This document shows, one piece after another, positions 1 through 8,055 of a stretch of DNA of 33,284 bases (the stretch's first letter is position 1; the number at the start of each line of letters is the position of its first letter). The translations under genes were made by a program, and so were the position numbers. Below the pieces are notes generated by a model. The model saw nothing but the letters and a program-made list of their open reading frames with translations. It made no database searches and was not told where the DNA came from. Source of the DNA: a bacterium (GTDB lineage Bacteria > Bacillota > Clostridia > Oscillospirales > Acutalibacteraceae). The DNA is taken from positions 1 through 33,284 of the forward strand of contig SFWF01000006.1 in assembly GCA_004560045.1 (NCBI GenBank). Reading direction: 5' to 3'.

Positions 1-1
1 A

Positions 2-580
2 GGTTTTTCCGGCATACCGGTGCTTATAAGCGAGATAGAGGTCAATCGAAACAATATAGATAACAATGAAGCGACTGCTTCTTATGAATATGGGGAATAT
101 TCAGCACAGATAAAATTTTATTATGCCGGACTTGAAATACTCGCAAGAACTCAAAACTTCACCATCAGTGAGTGTAGCGAATCGTATGCAGGTAATATTC
201 GCGACGATTTATTATGCATAAATTCGAAGATTACAGAGATTACGTCTGCAAATGAAACTGCACACGAAAAAATCAAACGATTGAAAAATTTTGGTGTTTT
301 TGCATTGCCGTATGTTATCAAAGAAATAGAAAATGGTAATATAGATTATGAAAGTTTTTTTGCGGCCGCCGGATTCCACCTGTCGCATCAAAAATTTGCA
401 GAACTTACCGATGTTAATTCGTTCGATTATAATCCTAACGTATGGAAAACAAATGAATATTTGTTGGGTGCTGACGATTTTGATTATAAGCTCTGGCTGG
501 AGGAAAATAAGGAAGATTTAGATAATCTCTTTAAATTCCTTGATGCCTACTGCGCCGAATACGAAGCGGAAAACAAGTAA
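2..580 (+). CDS. Hypothetical protein, C-terminal part (5' end outside window)
   Basis: The reading frame is open to the left edge of the window, so this is probably the end of a longer protein. A GTG at 20 could serve as a start but has no convincing ribosome site in the few bases visible before it. At least 190 residues are present, acidic and rich in Asn, Asp, Glu and Tyr, with no membrane segment in the visible part. The last 40 residues are strongly acidic and probably helical. I do not recognise the family. The DNA is clearly more AT-rich than the genes that follow, which hints at a different origin. A strong terminator follows 14 bases after the stop, so it ends its own transcription unit. 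Coding status is fairly sure; function is unknown. Confidence 0.6.
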   Translation, partial: GFSGIPVLISEIEVNRNNIDNNEATASYEYGEYSAQIKFYYAGLEILARTQNFTISECSESYAGNIRDDLLCINSKITEITSANETAHEKIKRLKNFGVFALPYVIKEIENGNIDYESFFAAAGFHLSHQKFAELTDVNSFDYNPNVWKTNEYLLGADDFDYKLWLEENKEDLDNLFKFLDAYCAEYEAENK

Positions 581-593
581 ATTACAACTTCTT

Positions 594-630
594 CATACCT
601 TCCCGCAATATCGCGGGGAGGTATGTTTTT
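594..630 (+). terminator. Intrinsic terminator after the first gene
   Basis: A 13-bp stem (594–606 with 613–625, one G-U pair) closes a 6-base loop and is followed by TTTTTA. It lies just after the stop at 580 and separates this gene from the downstream operon. Confidence 0.85.
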
Positions 631-691
631 ATGTTAAAATAAAATTTATAAAAATTTATAAAAATTGGGTCTTCTATTTTGGGGAAATATT

Positions 692-700
692 TGGTATAAT
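692..700 (+). promoter_or_regulatory. Extended −10 promoter of the hydrolase–murF–ddl–CDF operon
   Basis: TGGTATAAT is a perfect extended −10 (TGnTATAAT), 32 bases before the ATG at 733. The −35 position (about 672–677, TTCTAT) is poor, as is common with an extended −10. The stretch upstream (631–690) is very AT-rich. The ribosome site AAGGTGAT lies at 722–729. Confidence 0.7.
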
Positions 701-732
701 ATTTTTGTATGTAAACTTGTAAAGGTGATAAT

Positions 733-1488
733 ATGAATATTACCGTTGACGGACTTAAAATAAACTATACCGACGAGGGCACGGGAAAGCCTGTTTTACT
801 GCTTCACGGATGGGGCTCCTCAAACGTAGTTTACAGGGGCATCATAAACACCCTTTCCTCCCGTTGCCGCCTTATAGCCCCCGATTTTCCCGGCTGCGGC
901 GGAAGCGACACCATGGCCGAGCCCTGGACCCTCGAGGACTACAGTAATTTTGTATTAAAGTTTTTAGATGCTTTAGGTATTAAAAACCCCATTATGATGG
1001 GTCATTCTCACGGCGGCAGAGTAACCCTCTATATGACCGCCAAGGGACTTGTTAACCCCGAAAAGATAGTTCTTTTAGACGCGGCGGGGCTTATCCCGAA
1101 AAAAAGCTTTAAGCAGAAATTCAGAGCTAAAAGCTTTAAGGTTATAAAATGGTTTTTGACCCTCCCCGTAATAAGAAGGTTTTCGGGCAATCTTCTCGAT
1201 AAGGCGAGACGGCACTACGGAAGCGCCGACTATAACGCGGCACCCGAGGTGTTACGTAAGACCCTCGTTTCCCTTGTTAATACCGATTTAAGGGATATTT
1301 TACCCAACATTAAATGTCCTTCCCTTCTTATATGGGGCGAAAACGACGACGCTACTCCCCTATCGGATGCGAAAATTATCGAAAGCCTTATTCCCGACGC
1401 AGGTCTCTGCGTTATAAAGGGCGCGGGGCATTTCAGCTTTTGTGAAAGGCCCTATGAGGCTCACGCCATTATAAACAGTTTTATTTAG
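733..1488 (+). CDS. Alpha/beta-fold hydrolase
   Basis: A 251-aa soluble alpha/beta hydrolase. HGWGSS (residues 25–30) fits the oxyanion-hole loop. GHSHGG (90–95) is the nucleophile elbow with Ser92, Asp205 or Asp206 in GENDDATP is the likely acid, and His233 in GAGHFS completes the triad. The length matches single-domain family members, and there is no signal peptide. The start follows AAGGTGAT by four bases. The gene opens an operon with murF and ddl (10-base gap to the next gene), so a role in cell-wall or lipid metabolism is possible, but the substrate cannot be read from sequence. Esterases, lipases and C–C hydrolases of this fold look alike. Confidence 0.88.
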   Translation: MNITVDGLKINYTDEGTGKPVLLLHGWGSSNVVYRGIINTLSSRCRLIAPDFPGCGGSDTMAEPWTLEDYSNFVLKFLDALGIKNPIMMGHSHGGRVTLYMTAKGLVNPEKIVLLDAAGLIPKKSFKQKFRAKSFKVIKWFLTLPVIRRFSGNLLDKARRHYGSADYNAAPEVLRKTLVSLVNTDLRDILPNIKCPSLLIWGENDDATPLSDAKIIESLIPDAGLCVIKGAGHFSFCERPYEAHAIINSFI

Positions 1489-1498
1489 AGGTAAATTT

Positions 1499-3070
1499 AT
1501 GTTCTATTTTGCCACAGCGGTACTTGCCGTCTCGGGGATAATGTCCCTTATCAGGCAGTATCAGATGCTTCAGCAGAACTCCTATTTTGCGAAAAGATAT
1601 TTCGGCTGGATAGGGTCGGATATAAAGCCGATATTTCTTATAATAAGGCTCGTAATGCTCGGTCTTCTTATCTGGGCGGTGGTCCTTTCGGGAGATATAC
1701 TTAGTAACAGTCTGACCCTTTTTGCCGCCTGCGCCCTATATTTCGGCTGGCGCGGAGTAGCGGATAATTCGAACTCTATAAAGAAGCTTGTTTTTACCGC
1801 AAGAATTAAGCGTATGTTCTTTTTCTCGGGTGCGGTGCTTTTGGCTTTAGGTCTTTGCGGAAGTCTTATACAGGGAATAGCGGGAACGGTCTGCACCGTG
1901 GCGCTTACCCTGCTGTCGCTCTTCCCCGAGTTTTTATGCCTTCTCTCTCTATTCGCGCTGAAGCCGGTTGAAAAGCTCGTTGCAAGGCACTATATAAACG
2001 ACGCTAAAAGGATTTTAAAAAGCGTTTGCGACCTGGAGGTGGTCGGAATTACCGGTTCCTACGGAAAGACGGGAACAAAATACATTTTAACCCGAATACT
2101 AAGCGAAAGGTTTAACGTTCTCTGTACCCCCGAAAGCTTTAATACCCCTATGGGCGTGGTTCGGACCATCCGCGAAAGGATGCGGGCCGATACCGAGATC
2201 TTCGTCTGTGAGATGGGGGCGAAAAACGTCGGAGATATTAAGGAAATTTGCGACATCGTTCACCCCGACACGGGACTTATAACCTCGGTAGGACCTCAGC
2301 ATTTAGAGACCTTTAAGAGCATAGATAACGTGTTTAAGACCAAATTTGAGCTATTTGACGCAGTAGCCAAAAAGGGCGGAGAGGTTTTCGCTAACGGAGA
2401 TAATGCCGTTATCCGCGAACGGGCCGACGGCTCGGTTATTCTTTACGGAAGTGACAGCGGCTTTAAATACAGAGCCGAAAACGTAACGGGCGGCAGAGGC
2501 GGAGCCTCCTTCGACCTTGTTTTAGGGGAAGAAAGGGTTTCGGTCACGACCAAGCTTTTAGGAAAGCATAACGTTTTAAACATCGTCGGCGCGGCAGGAC
2601 TTGCCTACACGATGGGCGTATCGGCCAAGGATATCGCCTTCGCCATATCGAGACTTACACCCACCGAGCACCGACTTGAAATGAAATCCTCGGTTAAGGG
2701 CTCTCTTCTTATCGACGACGCGTATAACGCTAATCCCGAGGGCTGCTTAGAGGCGGTAAACGTACTCGGCTCCTTCGAGGGTATGCAGAAGGTTATTATT
2801 ACCCCCGGCCTCGTTGAGCTCGGCGATAAGGAATACGAATACAATAAGGCCCTCGGTACCGCGGCGGCAAAGGTCTGCGACAAGATAATCTTCGTCGGTA
2901 TTAAGCGCAGTGAGCCGCTCGTCGACGGGGTACGCGAGACCGAATTCAATGAAGAAAATATGTTTATAGCCTCCTCCTTTAAAGAGGCTATGGAGATATA
3001 TTCAGACTTTGCAGACGAAAACAGCGTCGTTTTACTTGAAAACGACCTTCCCGACAACTATTTGAAATAA
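1499..3070 (+). CDS. murF: Mur ligase, MurF type, with N-terminal membrane domain
   Basis: A 523-aa protein. The ligase part (from about residue 160) has the ATP-binding loop GSYGKT (187–191 region), the Mur-ligase motif HRLE (391–394) and DDAYNANP (406–413), which is typical of MurF. MurF joins D-Ala-D-Ala to the UDP-MurNAc-tripeptide, the last cytoplasmic step of peptidoglycan precursor synthesis. The ddl gene that makes its dipeptide substrate follows 12 bases later, which supports the call. Unlike the classical enzyme of about 450 aa, the first 155 residues contain several hydrophobic segments (about 3–18, 45–65, 70–85, 108–155), so the ligase is probably tethered to the inner face of the membrane. 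AGAGG overlapping the previous stop supports the start. Another Mur-ligase paralogue is possible but less likely given the neighbour. Confidence 0.85.
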   Translation: MFYFATAVLAVSGIMSLIRQYQMLQQNSYFAKRYFGWIGSDIKPIFLIIRLVMLGLLIWAVVLSGDILSNSLTLFAACALYFGWRGVADNSNSIKKLVFTARIKRMFFFSGAVLLALGLCGSLIQGIAGTVCTVALTLLSLFPEFLCLLSLFALKPVEKLVARHYINDAKRILKSVCDLEVVGITGSYGKTGTKYILTRILSERFNVLCTPESFNTPMGVVRTIRERMRADTEIFVCEMGAKNVGDIKEICDIVHPDTGLITSVGPQHLETFKSIDNVFKTKFELFDAVAKKGGEVFANGDNAVIRERADGSVILYGSDSGFKYRAENVTGGRGGASFDLVLGEERVSVTTKLLGKHNVLNIVGAAGLAYTMGVSAKDIAFAISRLTPTEHRLEMKSSVKGSLLIDDAYNANPEGCLEAVNVLGSFEGMQKVIITPGLVELGDKEYEYNKALGTAAAKVCDKIIFVGIKRSEPLVDGVRETEFNEENMFIASSFKEAMEIYSDFADENSVVLLENDLPDNYLK

Positions 3071-3082
3071 GGTGGATATATT

Positions 3083-4276
3083 ATGAAAACAACAGTTGCG
3101 TTTATATTCGGATGCCGCTCGGTCGAGCACGAGGTATCTATTATTTCGGCCGTTCAGGCTATGCGTGCGGTAAACAGAGTCAAATACGACGTTTTACCCA
3201 TCTACGTTACCAAAACGGGCGAAATGTACACAAGCGACAAGATGCTTGAAATAGAGCCCTTCCGCGATATGAAGACCCTTATTGCCGAAAGTGAGCCCGT
3301 TACAATGATTAAATCGGGTAACGATGTCGTCGTTCACTTCCTTAAGCAGAAGATGTTCAAAAAGAAGGAGGACATCGTTATAAACGTTGCCTTTCCCGTC
3401 GTTCACGGCACCAACTGCGAGGACGGAACCCTTCAGGGCTATTTAGAGTTTTTAGGACTCCCCTACGTTGGCTGTGACGTACTGTCTTCTGCCGTAGGAA
3501 TGGATAAGGCGGTATTTAAGTACGTTATGCAGGCGGCGGGGCTTCCCGTCCTCGACTGTAACTGCTTCTATGCCCGCGAATATTCCGAAAACAGAGAGGC
3601 TATAATAGAAAGCGCCGAAAAGGAGATCGGCTATCCTATGATAGTAAAGCCGGTAAACCTCGGCTCCTCGGTCGGTATCTCCAAGGCTAAGGACAGAGCC
3701 GCTTTAATCGACGCTATCGAGCTTGCGGTATCCTTTTCCGATAGGGTACTTATCGAGCACGCGGTAACCGCAATAAGAGAGATAAACTGCTCGGTCGTGG
3801 GAGATACCGACGAATGCTCCGCATCGGTTTGTGAAGAGCCATTTATGAACGACGAAATTCTTTCCTATGAGGATAAGTATATAGGCGGCGGTAAGAGCTC
3901 GGGTAATGCTAAGGGTATGGCTTCCCTTGCCCGAAAGATTCCTGCCGACATAAGCGAGGAAAAATCGAACGAGATAAGAGAGCTTGCCTGTAAGGTATTT
4001 AAGGCTTTAGGTGCCGCAGGCGTCGTTCGAATCGACTTTATTATCGACACCGAGTCCGATAAGGTCTACGTCAACGAGGTCAATACCATTCCCGGCTCCC
4101 TCTCCTTCTATCTTTGGGAGAAGACCGACCTGCCCTACGAAAAGCTTATCGACAAGCTTATTTCCCTCGCCTTCAGAAGAAGCCGCAACCGCGAAAACCT
4201 CACCTTTACCATCGATACCAACATACTTTCGGGCGTTTCCTTCGGGGCAAAGGGAGCTAAGGGGAGCAAGCTGTAA
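3083..4276 (+). CDS. ddl: D-alanine–D-alanine ligase
   Basis: A 397-aa ATP-grasp ligase that joins two D-alanines for peptidoglycan synthesis. Visible family motifs are VEHEVS (14–19, N-terminal substrate loop), HGTNCEDG (108–115, family consensus HGxxGEDG, with Cys in place of Gly), the nucleotide-binding stretch KPVNLGSSVG (189–198), SYEDKY (261–266, omega-loop region) and NEVNTIPG (331–338, metal and phosphate binding). The C-terminal 35 residues form a basic, low-complexity extension beyond the usual end of about 350–360 aa. Preceded by AAGGTGG. Its product feeds the MurF-type ligase encoded just upstream. Specificity for D-Ala rather than D-Ser or D-Lac as second substrate is assumed, not shown. 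Confidence 0.93.
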   Translation: MKTTVAFIFGCRSVEHEVSIISAVQAMRAVNRVKYDVLPIYVTKTGEMYTSDKMLEIEPFRDMKTLIAESEPVTMIKSGNDVVVHFLKQKMFKKKEDIVINVAFPVVHGTNCEDGTLQGYLEFLGLPYVGCDVLSSAVGMDKAVFKYVMQAAGLPVLDCNCFYAREYSENREAIIESAEKEIGYPMIVKPVNLGSSVGISKAKDRAALIDAIELAVSFSDRVLIEHAVTAIREINCSVVGDTDECSASVCEEPFMNDEILSYEDKYIGGGKSSGNAKGMASLARKIPADISEEKSNEIRELACKVFKALGAAGVVRIDFIIDTESDKVYVNEVNTIPGSLSFYLWEKTDLPYEKLIDKLISLAFRRSRNRENLTFTIDTNILSGVSFGAKGAKGSKL

Positions 4277-5445
4277 TGACGGGACTTCTTCTTAAACTCT
4301 TTGTAAAGGAAGAATCGGGAACAACTGAATACCGAAAAAAATGCGGCACCTTTGCGGGTGCCGTAGGAATTATATGCAACCTGTTTTTGTTCGCGTTAAA
4401 GCTTACGGCAGGACTGCTTTCCTCCTCTATCTCCATACTTGCCGACGCCTTTAACAACCTTTCGGATATGGGCTCCTCCCTTGTGACGATATTAGGCTTT
4501 AAGTTGTCGAGTAAGCCTGCCGACCCCGATCATCCTTACGGACACGGACGGTTTGAATACATTGCGGCTCTTATCGTTTCGGGACTTATAATGATTATGG
4601 GCTTCGAGCTTTTAAAAAGCTCTGTAGAGAAGATAATTCATCCCGTAGCGCCGAGACTCGGGTATTTATCGGTTATACTTCTTTCGGTATCGGTTCTTAT
4701 AAAGCTCGGGATGTTTTTCTTTAACCGAAAGGTCGGAAAGGCCATCGATTCAGCCACTCTGAGGGCTACCGCTCTCGACAGTCTTAACGACACCCTTTCG
4801 ACCACCGCCATACTCGTTTCGGTCATCGTTATGATGATATGGGGAATAAACATCGACGCTTATATCGGACTTATCGTTTCGGTATACATACTCTTTTCGG
4901 GAATCAAGACGGCGAAGGATACTATCGATCCGCTACTGGGTCAGCCTATCGACGAAAAGACCGCAAAAAGCATTGAAAGCGAGATAATGAGCTTCGAGGG
5001 TTTTTTAGGGGTTCACGACCTTCTTGCCCACAACTACGGCCCCGGACGCTGCTTCGCTTCGGTTCACGTTGAGGTTCCTGCCTCTACCGACATCGTAAAG
5101 TGTCACGAGCAGATAGATATTTGTGAAAAGCAGGTTTTTGAGAGGACCGGAATACTTCTTACTATTCACATGGACCCCGTCGAGACCGACAACGAAAAGC
5201 AGAACACTGCGAGGTCGGTCATAGCCGAAAAGATAAAGATAATTCACCCCGAGCTTACCGTTCACGATTTCAGAATGACACCGAAAAGCGACGAGAGAAC
5301 GAATCTTATATTTGACGTCGTTCTCCCCGCGGGAATGGAAAAGGAAAAGCAGGATATTAAACGGCAGATCGAGGACATAGCAAGAAGCATCGACCCCACC
5401 TACCACTGTGTTATAACCTTTGATTTTAATTTTGTCGGAAAATAA
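4276..5445 (+). CDS. Cation diffusion facilitator (CDF) family transporter
   Basis: A 389-aa membrane protein of the CDF family, which exports divalent metal ions (Zn, Mn, Fe, Co) in exchange for protons. The start ATG overlaps the ddl stop by one base. About six membrane helices span residues 28–215. The metal site is visible as Asp57 in ADAFNNLSD (TM2) and Asp168/Asp172 in ALDSLND (TM5). The conserved DHPYGHGR follows TM2 at 85–92. A cytoplasmic dimerisation domain occupies about 225–300, and a second similar alpha/beta segment follows to the end, making the protein longer than the classical 300 aa. TM5 with Asp pairs rather than His–Asp is more typical of Mn or Fe exporters than Zn exporters; this is inference. 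Last gene of the operon, followed by a strong terminator. Confidence 0.92.
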   Translation: MTGLLLKLFVKEESGTTEYRKKCGTFAGAVGIICNLFLFALKLTAGLLSSSISILADAFNNLSDMGSSLVTILGFKLSSKPADPDHPYGHGRFEYIAALIVSGLIMIMGFELLKSSVEKIIHPVAPRLGYLSVILLSVSVLIKLGMFFFNRKVGKAIDSATLRATALDSLNDTLSTTAILVSVIVMMIWGINIDAYIGLIVSVYILFSGIKTAKDTIDPLLGQPIDEKTAKSIESEIMSFEGFLGVHDLLAHNYGPGRCFASVHVEVPASTDIVKCHEQIDICEKQVFERTGILLTIHMDPVETDNEKQNTARSVIAEKIKIIHPELTVHDFRMTPKSDERTNLIFDVVLPAGMEKEKQDIKRQIEDIARSIDPTYHCVITFDFNFVGK

Positions 5446-5448
5446 ATT

Positions 5449-5484
5449 AACGACCGTATCACTCGAGTGATACGGTCGTTTTCG
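5449..5484. terminator. Bidirectional terminator between convergent genes
   Basis: A perfect 32-base palindrome (5449–5480, centre TCGA) beginning AACGACC and ending GGTCGTT, followed by TTTC on the plus strand and by an AT-rich TTAATTTATTTT on the minus strand. It lies between the converging stops at 5445 and 5506 and can serve both. Confidence 0.85.
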
Positions 5485-5505
5485 GTTTCGGTTACTCTTT
5501 TTTCC

Positions 5506-6318
5506 TTATTCTGCCGAAAGGTACGATTTGCGGAGGGATTTTGGCGGAACTCCGTAAAGCTCCTTGAATTTAAGGGAGAAATAGTTACTGTCGTCGAAGC
5601 CGCACTGCTCGGCGATTTCGGAAATGCTATGCTCGGTTGTTCTGAGCAGCTCCTCTGCCCTTTGCAGTCTTAATAGGTTTACGTATTTATTAAAGCCTAC
5701 CCCATTTTCCTTTTTAAAGCTTCGCGAAAAGTGCTCGGGACTCATTGAAAAATATTTTGCGGTTTCGCTGAGGGTCACTTTCCGCGTAAAATTCTTCTTT
5801 AGGTATTCAACCGCTTCGCTCATATAGTTAGTATTGTTTTCGATCTCTTCACAACCCGATCTGTGTCGCTTAAGTATGTAAAAAAGCATATGGATATAAA
5901 GGACAATAATGCTTTCGGAAAGCGGGTCGGGAGAGTTGTATTCCTTTTCGATCTTTTCGAATATTTTGAGGACTTCGTTTGCAACATTAGGATTTCGGTA
6001 GAGATAAAGATAGGATGATATTTCGGCTCGCACCGAGGTAGGAATATATCGCGGAGAGCAGTTTATAAGAAGTCGGGAGCAGGTTCCGTCCTCGTATTCG
6101 GTACGGTGAATCACCCCGTCGGGAATAAGGACGATGTCCCCTGACCTGACGCTGTATTTTCTGTCCTCAATAAAATAGGTGACCGTACCCTCGGTTATAA
6201 AATATATCTCGAAATTGGGATGAAAATGCGGATGGGGCATAGTTTTTGAACGGGAGGTCTGCGTTTTGCTGTTCATAAAGAAAAAGTTTGAATTTTCGTC
6301 GGGTTTAACGGGTATCAT
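5506..6318 (-). CDS. AraC-family transcriptional regulator
   Basis: A 270-aa regulator. The N-terminal half is a cupin-like sensor domain with HPHFHPNFE (29–37) and PDGVIHR (66–72). The C-terminal 100 residues hold the two helix-turn-helix motifs of the AraC/XylS family (LSETAKYFSMSPEHFSRSF region at 183–201; SISEIAEQCGF at 231–241 and FKELYGVPPK at 251–260). It is divergent from the GH4 glycosidase gene (135-base gap), which is its most likely target; the inducer is probably the sugar released or imported for that enzyme. The ribosome site is GGTGAT (complement of 6324–6329), 5 bases from the ATG. Family certain, target inferred. Confidence 0.93.
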   Translation of the reverse strand: MIPVKPDENSNFFFMNSKTQTSRSKTMPHPHFHPNFEIYFITEGTVTYFIEDRKYSVRSGDIVLIPDGVIHRTEYEDGTCSRLLINCSPRYIPTSVRAEISSYLYLYRNPNVANEVLKIFEKIEKEYNSPDPLSESIIVLYIHMLFYILKRHRSGCEEIENNTNYMSEAVEYLKKNFTRKVTLSETAKYFSMSPEHFSRSFKKENGVGFNKYVNLLRLQRAEELLRTTEHSISEIAEQCGFDDSNYFSLKFKELYGVPPKSLRKSYLSAE

Positions 6319-6335
6319 AATACATCACCGATGAT

Positions 6336-6364
6336 ATATTATCACAATGCGTCAAAAAAATCAA
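6336..6364 (-). promoter_or_regulatory. Promoter of the AraC regulator gene
   Basis: On the minus strand TTGATT (6359–6364), a 17-base spacer, and TAATAT (6336–6341) preceded by TG one base away (extended −10). The ATG at 6318 follows at normal distance. Confidence 0.6.
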
Positions 6365-6371
6365 GATTTTA

Positions 6372-6420
6372 CCTTAAGATGTCAAATATATTAAGGAAAC
6401 CTATAAAAAATTGATATATT
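6372..6420 (+). promoter_or_regulatory. Possible operator and promoter of the GH4 gene
   Basis: CCTTAA (6372–6377) and TTAAGG (6391–6396) form an inverted repeat with a 13-base spacer, immediately before or over the −35 position of an extended −10, TGATATATT (6412–6420). No good −35 is visible, which suits an activator-dependent promoter. TGATATATTAT also occurs at 6332–6342, giving an 11-base direct repeat in the same intergenic region. That this is the AraC protein's site is inference. Confidence 0.4.
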
Positions 6421-6452
6421 ATACCCATATACGAAATTAGGAGGTTCTTTTT

Positions 6453-7841
6453 ATGAAATATGTAGATAACAAAGTAGAAGATATTAAGATCGCCTATATC
6501 GGCGGAGGCTCCCGCGGCTGGGCCTGGGGTCTTATGAGCGATCTCGTAAGCACCGAGGACATCAGCGGAAGCGTTTATCTTTATGATATTGATCTTGAAG
6601 CCGCCCGGGCTAACGAGATCATCGGAAATAAGTTCAACTCTGCCGAGGGAGCAAAGTCGACCTGGAGCTATAAGGCCGTTCCCACCATCGGCGAGGCTCT
6701 TACCGGCGCTGATTTCGTCGTTATTTCCATTCTTCCCGGAACTTTGGACGAGATGTACTCCGACGTACATACCCCCGAAAAATACGGAATTTATCAGCCC
6801 GTCGGCGACACCACCGGCCCCGGAGGAATCGTTCGTTCTATGAGAACCGTTCCCATGTTCGAGGTTATCGGTAACGCTATTAAGGAATTCTGCCCCAATG
6901 CCTGGGTCATCAACTACACCAACCCCATGACCCTTTGCGTTCGCACCCTTTACAGAGTTTTCCCCGAAATCAAGGCCTTTGGCTGCTGCCACGAGGTTTT
7001 CGGAACTCAGAAGTTCCTTGCTAAGGCGGTTAAGGAATTCCTCGGAGAGGACACCACCCGTGATCAGATCAAGGTAAATCCCGTTTCGGTAAACCACTTT
7101 ACCTGGCTTACCGAGGCAAAATATAAGAACGTCGACCTCTTCCCCATATACAAGAAAATGTGTGAGAAGTACGGTGAAGAGGGCTACGGCGAAATTACCG
7201 ACGACAACTGGATGAACAAGGCCTTTTCTACGGCCGAAAAGGTCAAGATGGACCTCTTTAACCGTTTCGGTTATATTGCCGCCGCAGGCGACCGTCACCT
7301 TGCCGAATTCTGCGAGGGCAAATGGTATTTAGAGAGCCCCGAGCGCGCTCACGAGATGCGTTTCACCTTAACCTCGGTTGATTTCCGCAAGAATGAGCTT
7401 AAACAGAGACTTGAAAGAAGTCGGAAGCTACTTTCGGGAGAAGAGCAGGTCAAGCTTGCAAACACGGGTGAAGAGGGTGTCAACCAGATCCGCGCCCTTT
7501 TAGGACTTCACGACCTCGTTACCAACGTAAACATCCCCAACCGCGGTCAGATCCCCAACCTGCCTATCGGAGCAGTTGTTGAGACCAACGCAGTTTTCCG
7601 TTCTGATAGCCTTGACCCCGTATTCGCAGGAAACATTCCCGAGAAGATCTATCCTCTCGTTTCCCGAATCTGCTATCAGCAGGAGGCTCTTAACACCGCT
7701 ATCGCAGACCGCGATCTGAACGCAGTCTTCGGCGTATTCGCCAACGACCCCCTCGTTACCTGCGGAATTAACGACGCTAAGAAGCTCTTTGACGAAATGG
7801 TTGAAAACACCAAGAAATATCTCCCCGATTGGGATCTGTAA
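6453..7841 (+). CDS. Glycoside hydrolase family 4, probable alpha-galacturonidase
   Basis: A 462-aa GH4 enzyme. These enzymes use NAD+ and a divalent metal to cleave glycosides by oxidation–elimination in the cytoplasm. The N-terminus carries the Rossmann loop IGGGSRGW (16–23). Other GH4 landmarks are GDTTGPGG (118–125), INYTNPM (153–159), the metal-site motif CHEV (179–182) with a preceding Cys178, and VNHFTW (213–218). The tetrapeptide after the catalytic Cys predicts specificity in GH4, and CHEV has been described as the signature of alpha-galacturonidases (LplD type), so unsaturated or saturated galacturonides from pectin are the likely substrate. Strong ribosome site TAGGAGG (6438–6444). 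Divergent from an AraC regulator; monocistronic, ending at a terminator. Family certain; specificity from the motif only. Confidence 0.9.
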   Translation: MKYVDNKVEDIKIAYIGGGSRGWAWGLMSDLVSTEDISGSVYLYDIDLEAARANEIIGNKFNSAEGAKSTWSYKAVPTIGEALTGADFVVISILPGTLDEMYSDVHTPEKYGIYQPVGDTTGPGGIVRSMRTVPMFEVIGNAIKEFCPNAWVINYTNPMTLCVRTLYRVFPEIKAFGCCHEVFGTQKFLAKAVKEFLGEDTTRDQIKVNPVSVNHFTWLTEAKYKNVDLFPIYKKMCEKYGEEGYGEITDDNWMNKAFSTAEKVKMDLFNRFGYIAAAGDRHLAEFCEGKWYLESPERAHEMRFTLTSVDFRKNELKQRLERSRKLLSGEEQVKLANTGEEGVNQIRALLGLHDLVTNVNIPNRGQIPNLPIGAVVETNAVFRSDSLDPVFAGNIPEKIYPLVSRICYQQEALNTAIADRDLNAVFGVFANDPLVTCGINDAKKLFDEMVENTKKYLPDWDL

Positions 7842-7845
7842 TATT

Positions 7846-7872
7846 AACCCCCCGACGTAAGTCGGGGGGTTC
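7846..7872 (+). terminator. Terminator after the GH4 gene
   Basis: An 11-bp GC-rich stem (AACCCCCCGAC, 7846–7856, with 7861–7871) closing a GTAA loop, five bases after the stop. The T-run is weak (TTCTT), but the stem is very stable. Confidence 0.7.
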
Positions 7873-7873
7873 T

Positions 7874-8010
7874 TCGTCTTCGACGAGGATGGTACACATC
7901 TTTAGGGATAAGGGAAAAGGGAGGAGGGAAAACAAATTTATATCTTTCTCACGGGAAATCCCCTCGTCCCTCATCCCTCTTCCCTAAACCTCAATATTTC
8001 CCTCGGCGAA
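7874..8010. repeat. Intergenic repeat with short hairpins and a long imperfect inverted repeat
   Basis: The 215-base gap between converging genes holds no gene. It starts with a 13-base hairpin (TCGTCTTCGACGA, 7874–7886) whose reverse complement recurs exactly at 26555–26567. Next comes a 26-base imperfect inverted repeat (7901–7926 with 7963–7988, 21 of 26 positions complementary) made of purine-rich GGGA/AGGG units. A short CGGC-GAA-GCCG hairpin followed by GATGAAA ends the stretch (near 7994–8010), in the style of the hairpin array at 26.4–26.6 kb. This looks like a dispersed non-coding repeat of the host genome. Confidence 0.5.
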
Positions 8011-8017
8011 GCCGAAG

Positions 8018-8047
8018 ATGAAAATAAAACCACCCTTACGGGTGGTT
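8018..8047 (-). terminator. Terminator of the cyclophilin gene
   Basis: Stem AACCACCC/GGGTGGTT (8028–8035 with 8040–8047) with a 4-base loop. On the minus strand it is followed by TTTATTTTC. It lies 9 bases beyond the stop at 8056. Confidence 0.85.
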
Positions 8048-8055
8048 GTTGCTTT

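Noticed and set aside
3083..4276. Vancomycin-resistance ligase (D-Ala–D-Lac or D-Ala–D-Ser)
   Set aside because: No vanH, vanX, vanT or vanRS neighbours; the location beside murF fits the housekeeping enzyme.
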